DNA of 5,846 nucleotides from Candidatus Gastranaerophilales bacterium (GTDB lineage Bacteria; Cyanobacteriota; Vampirovibrionia; Gastranaerophilales; Gastranaerophilaceae). The notes beneath the pieces were generated by a model, which made no database searches, was not told where the DNA came from, and saw only the letters and a program-made list of their open reading frames with translations. The stretch's first letter is position 1. Every line of letters begins with the position of its first letter. This document shows, one piece after another, positions 1 to 5,434 of the stretch. Location of the stretch: contig CAAGQE010000221.1 in the NCBI GenBank assembly GCA_900772035.1, positions 1 through 5,846 on the forward strand, in the 5' to 3' direction. The position numbers were made by a program, and so were the translations under genes.

Positions 1-133
1 AGGTGGCAGAGTTAAGGACTTGCCCGGTGTAAGATATCACATCATCAGAGGTACGTTAGATACTGCCGGTGTTGCAAACAGAGAACAAAGCCGTTCAAAA
101 TACGGTGCAAAAAAAGCAAAAGCTAAGAAATAA
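1..133 (+). CDS. rpsL: 30S ribosomal protein S12, C-terminal 43 residues (5' end outside window)
   Basis: Reading from base 2, the frame gives the conserved tail of S12: [20 protein letters not shown], then a basic end ([12 protein letters not shown]) and stop TAA at 131-133. S12 sits at the decoding centre of the 30S subunit and monitors codon-anticodon pairing. The VKDLPG segment is the second streptomycin-contact region. The Lys corresponding to E. coli K88 is present as in sensitive wild-type proteins, as is the Asp next to it, which is the known site of beta-methylthiolation by RimO in some bacteria. The terminal Lys/Ala-rich stretch is slightly longer than in E. coli. rpsG follows after 14 bases, the normal rpsL-rpsG order of the str operon, so the two are surely cotranscribed. 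Only the missing 5' end limits this call. Confidence 0.97.
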   Translation, partial: GGRVKDLPGVRYHIIRGTLDTAGVANREQSRSKYGAKKAKAKK

Positions 134-147
134 TTGAGAGGTTAATT

Positions 148-618
148 ATGTCAAGAAGAAGTAAACCGGAAAAAAGAATTCCGGCACCTGATGCAGTATA
201 TAATAATGTGGATATCTCCAGATTTATAAACCGTTTGATGAGACGCGGTAAGAAGTCGATTGCTGAAAAGATTTTCTACTCAACACTCGACAGAATTAAA
301 GAAAAAACCAACGAAGATGCACTTGAAGTGTTCCAAAAGGCACTTACAAACGCAACTCCTCTTCTTGAAGTTAAAGCAAGAAGAATCGGTGGTTCAACTT
401 ACCAAGTTCCGCTCGACGTTAACCCCGAAAGAGGTATGGCTCTCGGTTCAACATGGTTAATCGAAGCTGCAAAAAACAGAAGCGGCAAATCAATGGTTGA
501 AAAACTTACGGCTGAACTTACAGACGCAGCAAACGGACAAGGCGCAGCTTGTAAGAAAAGAGAAGATACTCACAAGATGGCAGAAGCTAACAAAGCATTT
601 GCACATTACAGATATTAA
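148..618 (+). CDS. rpsG: 30S ribosomal protein S7
   Basis: This is a complete 156-residue S7, the usual bacterial length. S7 nucleates assembly of the 30S head by binding the 3' domain of 16S rRNA, and it contacts tRNA at the E site. The N-terminal family signature is at residues 22-36 ([15 protein letters not shown]). The hairpin region is near 85-95 ([10 protein letters not shown]). The highly conserved end runs through [24 protein letters not shown] and the terminal AHYRY. The ATG at 148 is preceded by a GAGAGG Shine-Dalgarno at 136-141, a few bases after the rpsL stop. In E. coli S7 is the translational autoregulator of the str operon; the 14-base rpsL-rpsG gap here is too short for the large E. 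coli regulatory structure. A terminator lies directly downstream, so fusA is not in this transcript. Confidence 0.98.
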   Translation: MSRRSKPEKRIPAPDAVYNNVDISRFINRLMRRGKKSIAEKIFYSTLDRIKEKTNEDALEVFQKALTNATPLLEVKARRIGGSTYQVPLDVNPERGMALGSTWLIEAAKNRSGKSMVEKLTAELTDAANGQGAACKKREDTHKMAEANKAFAHYRY

Positions 619-634
619 TATTCTGCAAAGAAGT

Positions 635-667
635 AAAAAAGGGGCGTTATATGACGCTCCTTTTTTT
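635..667 (+). terminator. Intrinsic terminator ending the rpsL-rpsG transcript
   Basis: GGGGCGT (641-647) pairs with ACGCTCC (654-660), including one G-T pair, around the loop TATATG. The stem is flanked by a run of A (635-640) and an uninterrupted run of seven T (661-667), so the hairpin can extend with A-U pairs. It starts 16 bases after the rpsG stop. It places the operon end right after rpsG and separates ilvD from the ribosomal genes. Confidence 0.9.
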
Positions 668-683
668 GTATAAACTGATTTTA

Positions 684-712
684 TTTAGATTAATTTTGTG
701 CGAAAATATATA
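684..712 (+). promoter_or_regulatory. Candidate sigma70-type promoter for ilvD
   Basis: TTTAGA (684-689, 4 of 6 to TTGACA) lies 17 bases from TATATA (707-712, 4 of 6 to TATAAT), in the AT-rich gap between the rpsG terminator and ilvD. It predicts a start near 719 and a leader of about 25 bases, too short for a T-box or attenuator. Both boxes are weak and the region is so AT-rich that chance matches are easy. A promoter is nonetheless needed here because of the upstream terminator. Confidence 0.35.
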
Positions 713-743
713 TGAAAATTTAGAAAATTTGAAAGGATTTCAG

Positions 744-2399
744 ATGAAGAGTGATAATGTTAAAGTCGGCATTAATAAAGCGCCGCACAGAGCATTGTTG
801 TACGCGACCGGTGTCAGCAAAGAAGGTATGAAAAGACCTTTTATCGGCATCGCAAGTTCTTTTTCGGAACTTGTCCCCGGACATGTAAGCATGCGTGATT
901 TAGAAAGATATATTGAAAAAGGTATTCACTCAGGCGGAGGTCAGTCGTTTATTTTCGGTGTTCCCGCAGTTTGTGACGGTATAGCAATGGGTCATTCGGG
1001 AATGAAGTATTCACTTCCCTCGAGAGACTTGATTGCAGATTGTGTAGAAACAGTTGCATCGGCTCACCAACTTGACGGTTTGGTTTTGCTTTCAAACTGC
1101 GATAAGATTACCCCGGGTATGTTGATGGCTGCGTTAAGATTGGATATACCCTGTATCGTTGTTACGGCAGGACCTATGATGGACGGTCATTGCAAACATA
1201 AAAAATTGATGTTTATTAACGGCACATTTGAAGCAATCGGAAAATATCGTATCGGTGAAATGACAGAAGAAGAACTTTACGAATCCGAAGAAAACGCTTG
1301 CCCCGGTGCAGGCTCTTGCCAAGGTCTCTATACGGCAAATACAATGGCTTGTTTGACTGAAATGATTGGTATGAGTTTGCCGTTCTGTGCTACGGCCGGT
1401 GCAGTAAGTGCTAAAAAACGCAGAATTGCATTCTCAAGCGGTATGAGAATCGTTGATATGGTTAAAGAAGATTTGAGACCGTCTAAGATTATCACGAGAG
1501 AATCTCTCAGAAACGCAATTATTACGGACTTGACCCTCGGCGGCTCGACAAATTCTATTCTTCACTTGCTCGCAATCGCTCACACGGCAGGCATTAATAT
1601 CACTTTGGAAGACTTTGAAGAATTGAGTCATAAAGTTCCGCAAATCATTAAACTTGACCCGTCATCAGATTTGACGATGACAGATTTGGATAACGCAGGC
1701 GGTATTCCAGGTGTTATGAGAACGATTTACGGTAAGTTGAAAGATTTCAACAATACGACAGGCGTAAGCGGTATGTCGATTGAAGAAATTGCTTCTAAAT
1801 CATGGGTTGACAATGACGTTATCAAAACTTTGGATAACCCGATTACATCAAACCCCGGATTGGCTGTTCTTCGCGGCAATTTGGCTCCTGACGGCGCCGT
1901 AATTAAAGTTTCGGGTGTTGATCCGTCGGTTTCCGTATTCCAAGGTAAGGCAAAAGTTTATACTTCGGAAGAAGCCGCAATGCACGCTATTGAAACTGAT
2001 GAAGTCGTTGCAGGAGACGTGGTTGTTATTACTTACGAAGGACCTAAAGGCGGACCAGGTATGAAGGAAATGCTTGCTCCTACATCATTGATTGTTGGAA
2101 AAGGCTTAGGCAAAGACGTTGCGTTGATTACCGACGGAAGATTTTCGGGCGGAACAAGAGGCATCTGCGTTGGTCACATTTGCCCCGAAGCGGCAGACGG
2201 CGGTATTATCGGACTTATCGAAAACGGCGATAAGATTACGATTAATTTACCTGAACGCAGCATAACACTTGACGTGGATGAAAATGTCCTCAACGAACGT
2301 CGCGCAAAATTTGTCATGCCCGAACCCAAAGAAAGAACGGGCGTTTTGGCGAAATATGCACGATCATGCTCAAGTGCTTCGACAGGGGCTACAACATAA
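744..2399 (+). CDS. ilvD: Dihydroxy-acid dehydratase
   Basis: IlvD removes water from 2,3-dihydroxy-isovalerate and 2,3-dihydroxy-3-methylvalerate to give the 2-keto acid precursors of valine, leucine and isoleucine. It is a cytoplasmic iron-sulfur enzyme. I chose ATG 744 because AAAGGA (732-737) sits just upstream; it gives 551 residues, normal for the family. The in-frame ATG at 651 lies inside the rpsG terminator hairpin and is rejected. Both IlvD/Edd signatures are intact: [12 protein letters not shown] (118-129, cluster Cys119, metal-binding Asp/Lys) and [12 protein letters not shown] (460-471, catalytic-base Ser468). A third conserved Cys is in [12 protein letters not shown] (Cys192). 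At the position where [2Fe-2S] enzymes have TPCN, this one has VPGH (44-47), as in the oxygen-labile E. coli enzyme. An extra Cys77 occurs in VCDGIAMGH. The other ilv/leu genes are absent, so it is probably monocistronic. An Edd paralogue is less likely given the overall match to IlvD. Confidence 0.96.
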   Translation: MKSDNVKVGINKAPHRALLYATGVSKEGMKRPFIGIASSFSELVPGHVSMRDLERYIEKGIHSGGGQSFIFGVPAVCDGIAMGHSGMKYSLPSRDLIADCVETVASAHQLDGLVLLSNCDKITPGMLMAALRLDIPCIVVTAGPMMDGHCKHKKLMFINGTFEAIGKYRIGEMTEEELYESEENACPGAGSCQGLYTANTMACLTEMIGMSLPFCATAGAVSAKKRRIAFSSGMRIVDMVKEDLRPSKIITRESLRNAIITDLTLGGSTNSILHLLAIAHTAGINITLEDFEELSHKVPQIIKLDPSSDLTMTDLDNAGGIPGVMRTIYGKLKDFNNTTGVSGMSIEEIASKSWVDNDVIKTLDNPITSNPGLAVLRGNLAPDGAVIKVSGVDPSVSVFQGKAKVYTSEEAAMHAIETDEVVAGDVVVITYEGPKGGPGMKEMLAPTSLIVGKGLGKDVALITDGRFSGGTRGICVGHICPEAADGGIIGLIENGDKITINLPERSITLDVDENVLNERRAKFVMPEPKERTGVLAKYARSCSSASTGATT

Positions 2400-2401
2400 A
2401 A

Positions 2402-2530
2402 GCATGCATGCCTGAATGCATTATAAAATATAAGTCATGACATCATGCTTTGGCATGAACTCAAAAAATATAAGGGACGAGCAGATATCTGTTCGTCTCT
2501 TTCGTTGCAATCATTGACTCATGATGATTG
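2402..2530 (+). other. Hairpin-rich spacer downstream of ilvD (3' UTR or small RNA candidate)
   Basis: Four inverted repeats lie in a row. ATGCAT at 2404-2409 pairs with ATGCAT at 2416-2421 (loop GCCTGA). TCATGC at 2443-2448 pairs with GCATGA at 2453-2458 (loop TTTG). The 13-pair palindrome at 2474-2499 is described separately as a terminator. CAATCAT at 2508-2514 pairs with ATGATTG at 2524-2530. The decamer GCATGCATGC (2402-2411) is itself a perfect palindrome. No convincing ORF exists here. The third hairpin probably ends ilvD transcription; the role of the others is unknown. They could stabilise the ilvD 3' end, form a small RNA, or bind protein. Confidence 0.45.
2472..2503 (+). terminator. 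Probable terminator of ilvD (long palindrome, short T tract)
   Basis: GGGACGAGCAGA (2474-2485) is complementary to the stretch ending at 2499, with two G-T pairs. The near-perfect inverted repeat is centred on GATATC. Flanking AA/TT can extend the stem. It is followed only by TTT then C (2500-2503), so the U-tract is short. Efficiency is uncertain, but the position about 75 bases after the ilvD stop and before a new promoter fits. Confidence 0.6.
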
Positions 2531-2561
2531 TATCATTTTCTTAATATATCATGTTTTGCTA

Positions 2562-2589
2562 TTGAAAACTCACATGCAAAGTATATAAT
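2562..2589 (+). promoter_or_regulatory. Strong sigma70-type promoter for the 72-residue Cys-rich protein
   Basis: TTGAAA (2562-2567, 5 of 6) and a perfect TATAAT (2584-2589) are separated by 16 bases. This is the best promoter match in the window. It predicts a start near 2596 and an untranslated leader of about 75 bases. That leader has a possible fold: GTTG (2598-2601) with CAAC, and ATTGC (about 2609-2613) with GCAAT. Confidence 0.8.
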
Positions 2590-2659
2590 GAAAATACGTT
2601 GAGGGCATTGCAATAGCAAGCAATCAACGCAATCTTGGGGAAATGTTATTAAAAAATGT

Positions 2660-2666
2660 GGAGGGG
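2660..2666 (+). promoter_or_regulatory. Ribosome binding site deciding the start at 2670
   Basis: GGAGGGG is a near-ideal Shine-Dalgarno, three to five bases from ATG 2670. The competing in-frame ATG at 2643 is preceded only by TTGGGGAA with almost no spacing. The 2670 start is therefore preferred, giving 72 residues rather than 81. Confidence 0.8.
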
Positions 2667-2669
2667 AAC

Positions 2670-2888
2670 ATGCTCAGAAGTAGAGACATGGGCAGAGCAA
2701 TCGCAGTAAGACGTTGGACGAATACGGCTCTCGAATGCTATAAGCGTGGTTGTGTGTGTGAAGGTTGTTTTTATACTGACTTCTTCAACGGTACATCACA
2801 AAGATGTCAGATGAAAGCATCCGTGTTAGAATTGGTAAGGGTTTTAGGTAAACCCGACGTGGAAATTCAACAAGTTTTAAATGACTAA
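2670..2888 (+). CDS. Small Cys-rich protein of unknown function
   Basis: This 72-residue soluble protein has no signal peptide or membrane segment. Five Cys follow the pattern C-x4-C-x-C-x2-C-x12-C (Cys23, 28, 30, 33, 46), within CYKRGCVCEGCFYTDFF and then RCQMKASVLELVR. Four Cys in 11 residues plus a fifth suggest bound Zn or an Fe-S cluster; this is inference. Aromatics and an FF pair (about residues 38-39) follow the Cys knot. The C-terminal part (KASVLELVRVLG, about 49-60) looks like an amphipathic helix. The N-terminus is basic (RSRDMGRAIAVRRW), so nucleic-acid or ribosome binding is conceivable. I do not recognise a named family, though the spacing resembles short hypothetical proteins I have seen in anaerobes. 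The gene is a stand-alone unit with its own strong promoter, very strong ribosome site and perfect terminator, which implies high expression. That it is a real gene is well supported; the function is unknown. Confidence 0.85.
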   Translation: MLRSRDMGRAIAVRRWTNTALECYKRGCVCEGCFYTDFFNGTSQRCQMKASVLELVRVLGKPDVEIQQVLND

Positions 2889-2893
2889 TAATT

Positions 2894-2915
2894 AACTCCC
2901 GAAAGGGAGTTTTTT
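2894..2915 (+). terminator. Intrinsic terminator of the Cys-rich gene, possibly bidirectional
   Basis: AACTCCC (2894-2900), the tetraloop GAAA, and GGGAGTT (2905-2911) form a perfect 7-pair stem running into a T run ending at 2915, six bases after the stop codon. Read on the minus strand, the same stem follows the lipoprotein gene (stop at 2931), but its T tract there is poor (TTAATTATT). It may serve both convergent genes. Confidence 0.92.
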
Positions 2916-2930
2916 ATTGGCTAAAATTTG

Positions 2931-4136
2931 CTAATTACAATACTTTTGAAGTTTTTCAACGAATTTTTGGTCAACAACTTCTGACGCTTGTTTTTTACCG
3001 TTAAAAACATTTTCTAAATTTTTGGTTATTTCGTCAGTTATTTTGAGGTAATTTTCGTTTACAGGGGTTGGTTTTGATTGATTTAACGCATCAAGAAATG
3101 CCCGCGAATTACGAGGTTTTTTATTGGGATTTAAGAATATTTCACTCTCGGCAATTTTTTTTCTTGCAGGGGTTATTAAGCCCGTCTCCGTGAATTTTTC
3201 GCTGACTTCTTCGGACGATAAATATTTCACGAAATCAATCGCTTTCTCTTTGTGTTTTGAAGATTTTGAAATTGCCCACCCCGACGCATCTACGAGCGTT
3301 TTTGATGTTTTTGTTTGCGGGAAGGGGATTACGTCCCAGTCGAATTTTACGGTTTCGTTGAATTTTGGTACAAGCCACCGTCCGCTCAGATAAATTGCGG
3401 TTTTTCCGCCAATAAACATTTGCGCTGAGGTCATCGCCGCCATGTCCCATTTGTGCGGAATGGATTTGTCTTTATTTATCATATCGGCATATAGTTGTAA
3501 TCCTTTTATACTGCCTGTTTTGCCGAAAATAATCCGTTTCCCGTCGTCGGATAAAATTCCGCCGTCAAAGTAGCCGAGATAGGTGTTCCAAAAGAGCGGA
3601 TTTTCTTCATAATTTAGCCCGAAAACACCATTTTTTGTTGCCTTTTTAGCCTCTGCCTCAAGTGTATAAATATCTGTAATTTTTTGAGGATTTTTGATTA
3701 AATCTTTGTTTATGTATAAGACTAAACTCGAGATATCGCGCGGGATTGCGTATAACTTATCATCGTATTTAAAGCAATCAAGCGCGCTTTGGTAGTATTC
3801 TCCTTCGTCAAATTTGCCCGACAAATCTTCAAAAAGCCCCGCCTTGATATAGAGCGGTGCGTAAATGTTGTTGACGAAAACAACGTCAGGCTCTGTCTTT
3901 GAGGCATATAAAAGATGCAATTTTCTAAAGTAATTTTCGGGTACGTGAATAAATTCGACTTTGACGTCGGGGTTAGCCTTTTCATAGTCGGAAATCACCT
4001 GTTTTAATATGTTGTATTCGGTTCTTGACCCCCAAGAACTGAATTTTATAACGGTTTGCGCCTCGTCAGTCGGCTTTTGATTGCAGCCGCACAGAAAAAT
4101 CATAGCCGAAAACAGCGCAATAATAAGCCTTTTCAT
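2931..4136 (-). CDS. Solute-binding lipoprotein of an ABC importer, family 1 (sugar-type)
   Basis: This 401-residue protein is the length expected for extracellular solute-binding proteins of the MalE/UgpB type, which capture a ligand outside the inner membrane and pass it to a permease. The N-terminus MKRLIIALFSAMIFLCGC is a lipoprotein signal with lipobox LCGC, so Cys18 would be lipidated; Asn19 follows, not Asp. Family hallmarks: FSSWGS (32-37), ANPDVKVEFIHVPENYF (54-70), EPDVVFVNN (82-90), AGLFEDLS (99-106), LYAIPRDISSLVLYINKDL (128-146), GGKTAIYLSGRW (243-254), and DASGWAIS then AIDFVKYLSS (283-307). ATG 4136 is chosen because it overlaps the upstream stop (TAATG), gives a proper signal peptide and has GGAG 10 bases before. 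The in-frame TTG at 4154 adds MRRCKL and is less likely. No permease or ATPase gene is adjacent. The ligand cannot be told from sequence; sugar or glycerol-phosphate types are the family norm. Confidence 0.9.
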   Translation of the reverse strand: MKRLIIALFSAMIFLCGCNQKPTDEAQTVIKFSSWGSRTEYNILKQVISDYEKANPDVKVEFIHVPENYFRKLHLLYASKTEPDVVFVNNIYAPLYIKAGLFEDLSGKFDEGEYYQSALDCFKYDDKLYAIPRDISSLVLYINKDLIKNPQKITDIYTLEAEAKKATKNGVFGLNYEENPLFWNTYLGYFDGGILSDDGKRIIFGKTGSIKGLQLYADMINKDKSIPHKWDMAAMTSAQMFIGGKTAIYLSGRWLVPKFNETVKFDWDVIPFPQTKTSKTLVDASGWAISKSSKHKEKAIDFVKYLSSEEVSEKFTETGLITPARKKIAESEIFLNPNKKPRNSRAFLDALNQSKPTPVNENYLKITDEITKNLENVFNGKKQASEVVDQKFVEKLQKYCN

Positions 4137-5008
4137 TAATTTGCATCTCCGCAAAGATAAATGTCTGTCGGGGTAACTTTTATTAATGATTTAAAGTTAT
4201 TGAAAATCACCGCATAGATAGAATATTCGGGTGTTTGCGAGCAAAATTCAATGAATAAATTATCATCGACCAATTCTTCGTTATTGAAGGTTTTTAAGAT
4301 GAAAACTTTGTCGGAGATATTGCCTACAATCGACGTTTTTTCGCCGTATTTGACCAAACTGAAACCCGAATAGTCGGTGATTGAAAATGCATCAATAATT
4401 TCGGGCGGAGTGACCTCGTCCGATTTGATTTTGTGTGCTATTTTTAATTTGGTTTCAAAAACCTTGATTAACTTGTCATAATCAGCGAAATCAGGCTCTT
4501 TTACGGTGCTGATTTCTTTCTCTTTGGCTTCGCCTGTTATGTCGTCAAGCGGAGAAATGCCCTCAAAGAAAGAGTTTCGCTCGGATAAGATGATTTCATC
4601 AGCTTCGGTAAACGGTGAGCGAGCCTTGAACGGAAACAGTTTATCGTCAGCGTTTTCAACGGTTTCGGGTTCTTGCGGTTTGATAAACTTCAATGCGGAT
4701 TGAATGACAGGTAAACTCTTTATTTCTGGAACAAGCCTGATTGGAGGAAGTTTCGGTTTTGCCTTTTTGATAATGCGTTGTGTCGGTTGACTTTGGGGAA
4801 CAACCTCGGGCTCAGGCTCAGAAAAATCAATGTCCTCAGGCTCTGATTTTTTTAGCATAATGACTAAGCACAATAACACCAACGCGAACATCGGTATTGC
4901 GTAGAGCAAAATCGGCTTTAGGCTAACGGATGAGCCAACTTCGGCGTGTGCCGATAAGGGAAATGTTGCTAAAAATGCTAATGCCGATAAAAATTTCATT
5001 GCTCTCAT
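4136..5008 (-). CDS. Membrane-anchored protein of unknown function, signal peptide plus one TM segment
   Basis: The protein has 290 residues. Residues 4-22 look like a cleavable signal (KFLSALAFLATFPLSAHA, cut after A22). A hydrophobic segment at 32-52 (ILLYAIPMFALVLLCLVIML) is followed by KK. By the positive-inside rule the remainder is then probably cytoplasmic. A Pro/Glu-rich linker follows (about 55-72, SEPEPEVVPQ), then a basic Pro-rich stretch (79-91) and an acidic low-complexity middle (to about 175). The C-terminal part (about 206-285: FSITDYSGFSLVKYGEKTSI, VFILKTF, YAVIF, SLIKVT, IYLCG) looks like a small beta-rich domain. I recognise no family. The signal/TM/cytoplasmic-beta layout superficially recalls FliO, without enough support to name it. 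ATG 5008 overlaps the stop of a possible small ORF (ATGA); ATG 4999, after GAGAG, is the alternative. The stop overlaps the start of the solute-binding lipoprotein gene, so the two are translationally coupled. Confidence 0.8.
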   Translation of the reverse strand: MRAMKFLSALAFLATFPLSAHAEVGSSVSLKPILLYAIPMFALVLLCLVIMLKKSEPEDIDFSEPEPEVVPQSQPTQRIIKKAKPKLPPIRLVPEIKSLPVIQSALKFIKPQEPETVENADDKLFPFKARSPFTEADEIILSERNSFFEGISPLDDITGEAKEKEISTVKEPDFADYDKLIKVFETKLKIAHKIKSDEVTPPEIIDAFSITDYSGFSLVKYGEKTSIVGNISDKVFILKTFNNEELVDDNLFIEFCSQTPEYSIYAVIFNNFKSLIKVTPTDIYLCGDAN

Positions 5009-5121
5009 ACTTTGATTTTACTTTTTTTTGAAACTTTGGGCAATAAGTAAACTTGCCTTGTCTTTGGCGAAAGTCCAAAATCCGTGCCGTGTCCGACGGC
5101 TTTTGAGAAAAAATATACCAC
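5005..5121 (-). CDS. Possible 38-residue basic ORF, translationally coupled to the membrane protein gene
   Basis: On the minus strand this frame opens at GTG 5121 and closes at TGA 5007-5005, overlapping ATG 5008 by four bases (ATGA). That is the commonest arrangement of coupled bacterial genes. The peptide contains KAVGHGTDFGLSPK, then QVYLLPKVSKKSKIKV, which is strongly basic at the end. The bases that encode it are visibly less AT-rich than the spacer on the rpsB side, as expected if coding. Against it: no ATG start, no good Shine-Dalgarno before GTG, and an upstream in-frame stop at 5145-5143 that fixes the maximum length at 46 codons. No family is recognised. It could be a chance frame. 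Confidence 0.3.
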   Translation of the reverse strand: MVYFFSKAVGHGTDFGLSPKTRQVYLLPKVSKKSKIKV

Positions 5122-5151
5122 CGAAACACTTGTTAATAAACGTCATTCGCG

Positions 5152-5180
5152 ATTTTGTGTTTTGAAAAAATTTGTCTCAA
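5152..5180 (-). promoter_or_regulatory. Candidate promoter of the minus-strand envelope operon
   Basis: On the minus strand TTGAGA (5180-5175, 5 of 6) lies 17 bases from CAAAAT (5157-5152, 4 of 6), with a predicted start near 5145, ahead of the small ORF and the membrane protein gene. A second candidate, TTGCCC (5043-5038) with a 17-base spacer and TAAAAT (5020-5015), would start at about 5008. It would make the membrane protein message leaderless or nearly so. The two cannot be separated by eye. Confidence 0.3.
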
Positions 5181-5184
5181 ATTT
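5168..5184. repeat. Inverted repeat overlapping the candidate minus-strand -35 box
   Basis: AAATTTG (5168-5174), spacer TCT, CAAATTT (5178-5184) is a perfect 7-3-7 inverted repeat. It covers the candidate -35 hexamer TTGAGA of the minus-strand operon and lies about 55 bases upstream of the candidate rpsB -35. It has no T tract in either direction that would make it a terminator. An operator is possible, but in such AT-rich DNA chance is also possible. Confidence 0.3.
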
Positions 5185-5239
5185 GAAAATTGTGACGAAA
5201 AATTTACCATCGGTTTTACCTGTTATTTCTGTTGTTTTT

Positions 5240-5269
5240 CTGACATTTGTTCCACTTGTTATATATATT
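5240..5269 (+). promoter_or_regulatory. Candidate promoter for rpsB
   Basis: CTGACA (5240-5245, 5 of 6) lies 18 bases from TATATT (5264-5269, 5 of 6). It predicts a start near 5276 and a leader of about 160 bases. Other possible -10 boxes downstream are TAAAAT (5295-5300) and TATTAT (5320-5325), which lack good -35 partners. The spacer 5009-5434 otherwise holds no recognisable gene apart from the small minus-strand ORF. Confidence 0.45.
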
Positions 5270-5335
5270 AATATTGTTTAAAAAGTTTTTAAAATAAAAT
5301 GCACAAAAAATTATGTTTATATTATTATATTGATA

Positions 5336-5402
5336 CGGTCTCAGACAAGTACGATAGGCTCATGGCTTAGTCTTTGAAAAAAGATGGGAAAGTTCGAGAT
5401 TG
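5336..5402 (+). promoter_or_regulatory. Foldable rpsB leader, possible S2 autoregulatory element
   Basis: CGGTCTC (5336-5342) can pair with GAGATTG (5396-5402), seven pairs including two G-T. Directly inside, AGAC (5343-5346) pairs with GTCT (5370-5373), extended by AA/TT across one bulged A. This leaves a loop region 5349-5366 and a single-stranded A/G-rich arm. This block is distinctly less AT-rich than the DNA on either side and ends just before the AAAGGAGAA ribosome site. S2 is known to repress its own operon through the rpsB leader in E. coli. That this fold does the same is inference. Confidence 0.4.
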
Positions 5403-5434
5403 AGTGTAATAGAAAAAGAAAAAGGAGAACCAAG

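Noticed and set aside
651..743. In-frame 31-residue N-terminal extension of ilvD, rich in Leu and Ile, which might look like an attenuator leader peptide
   Set aside because: Its ATG lies in the rpsG terminator hairpin, there is no separate stop before ilvD, and the Leu/Ile content follows from T-rich DNA. ATG 744 has a good ribosome site and gives the normal family length.
2437..2517. 26-codon ORF in the ilvD downstream spacer
   Set aside because: No ribosome site, it runs through the terminator palindrome, and its composition is not protein-like.
2643..2669. Nine-residue longer start for the Cys-rich protein
   Set aside because: The Shine-Dalgarno is weak and badly spaced, whereas GGAGGGG directly precedes ATG 2670.
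3124..3393. Plus-strand ORF of 89 codons inside the lipoprotein gene
   Set aside because: It lies antisense to a confident solute-binding protein and has no recognisable features; the same holds for the other antisense and out-of-frame ORFs in ilvD and in 4136-5008.
5086..5104. GC-rich hairpin GCCGT/ACGGC followed by TTTT, resembling a plus-strand terminator
   Set aside because: The stem has only five pairs, the T run is short, and no plus-strand transcript arrives here. It falls within the possible minus-strand small ORF.
4923..5129. 68-codon minus-strand ORF overlapping the start of the membrane protein gene in another frame
   Set aside because: It overlaps the signal-peptide coding region, has no family resemblance, and competes with the ATGA-coupled frame, which is better placed.
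5084..5281. 65-codon plus-strand ORF with a hydrophobic end, in the rpsB upstream spacer
   Set aside because: GTG start without a ribosome site; the hydrophobic tail comes from T-rich promoter DNA, and it runs through the candidate rpsB promoter.
5336..5405. tRNA-like look of the rpsB leader, with GTTCGAGA resembling a T-loop
   Set aside because: No acceptor stem, anticodon arm or paired T stem can be formed; a leader structure explains it better.
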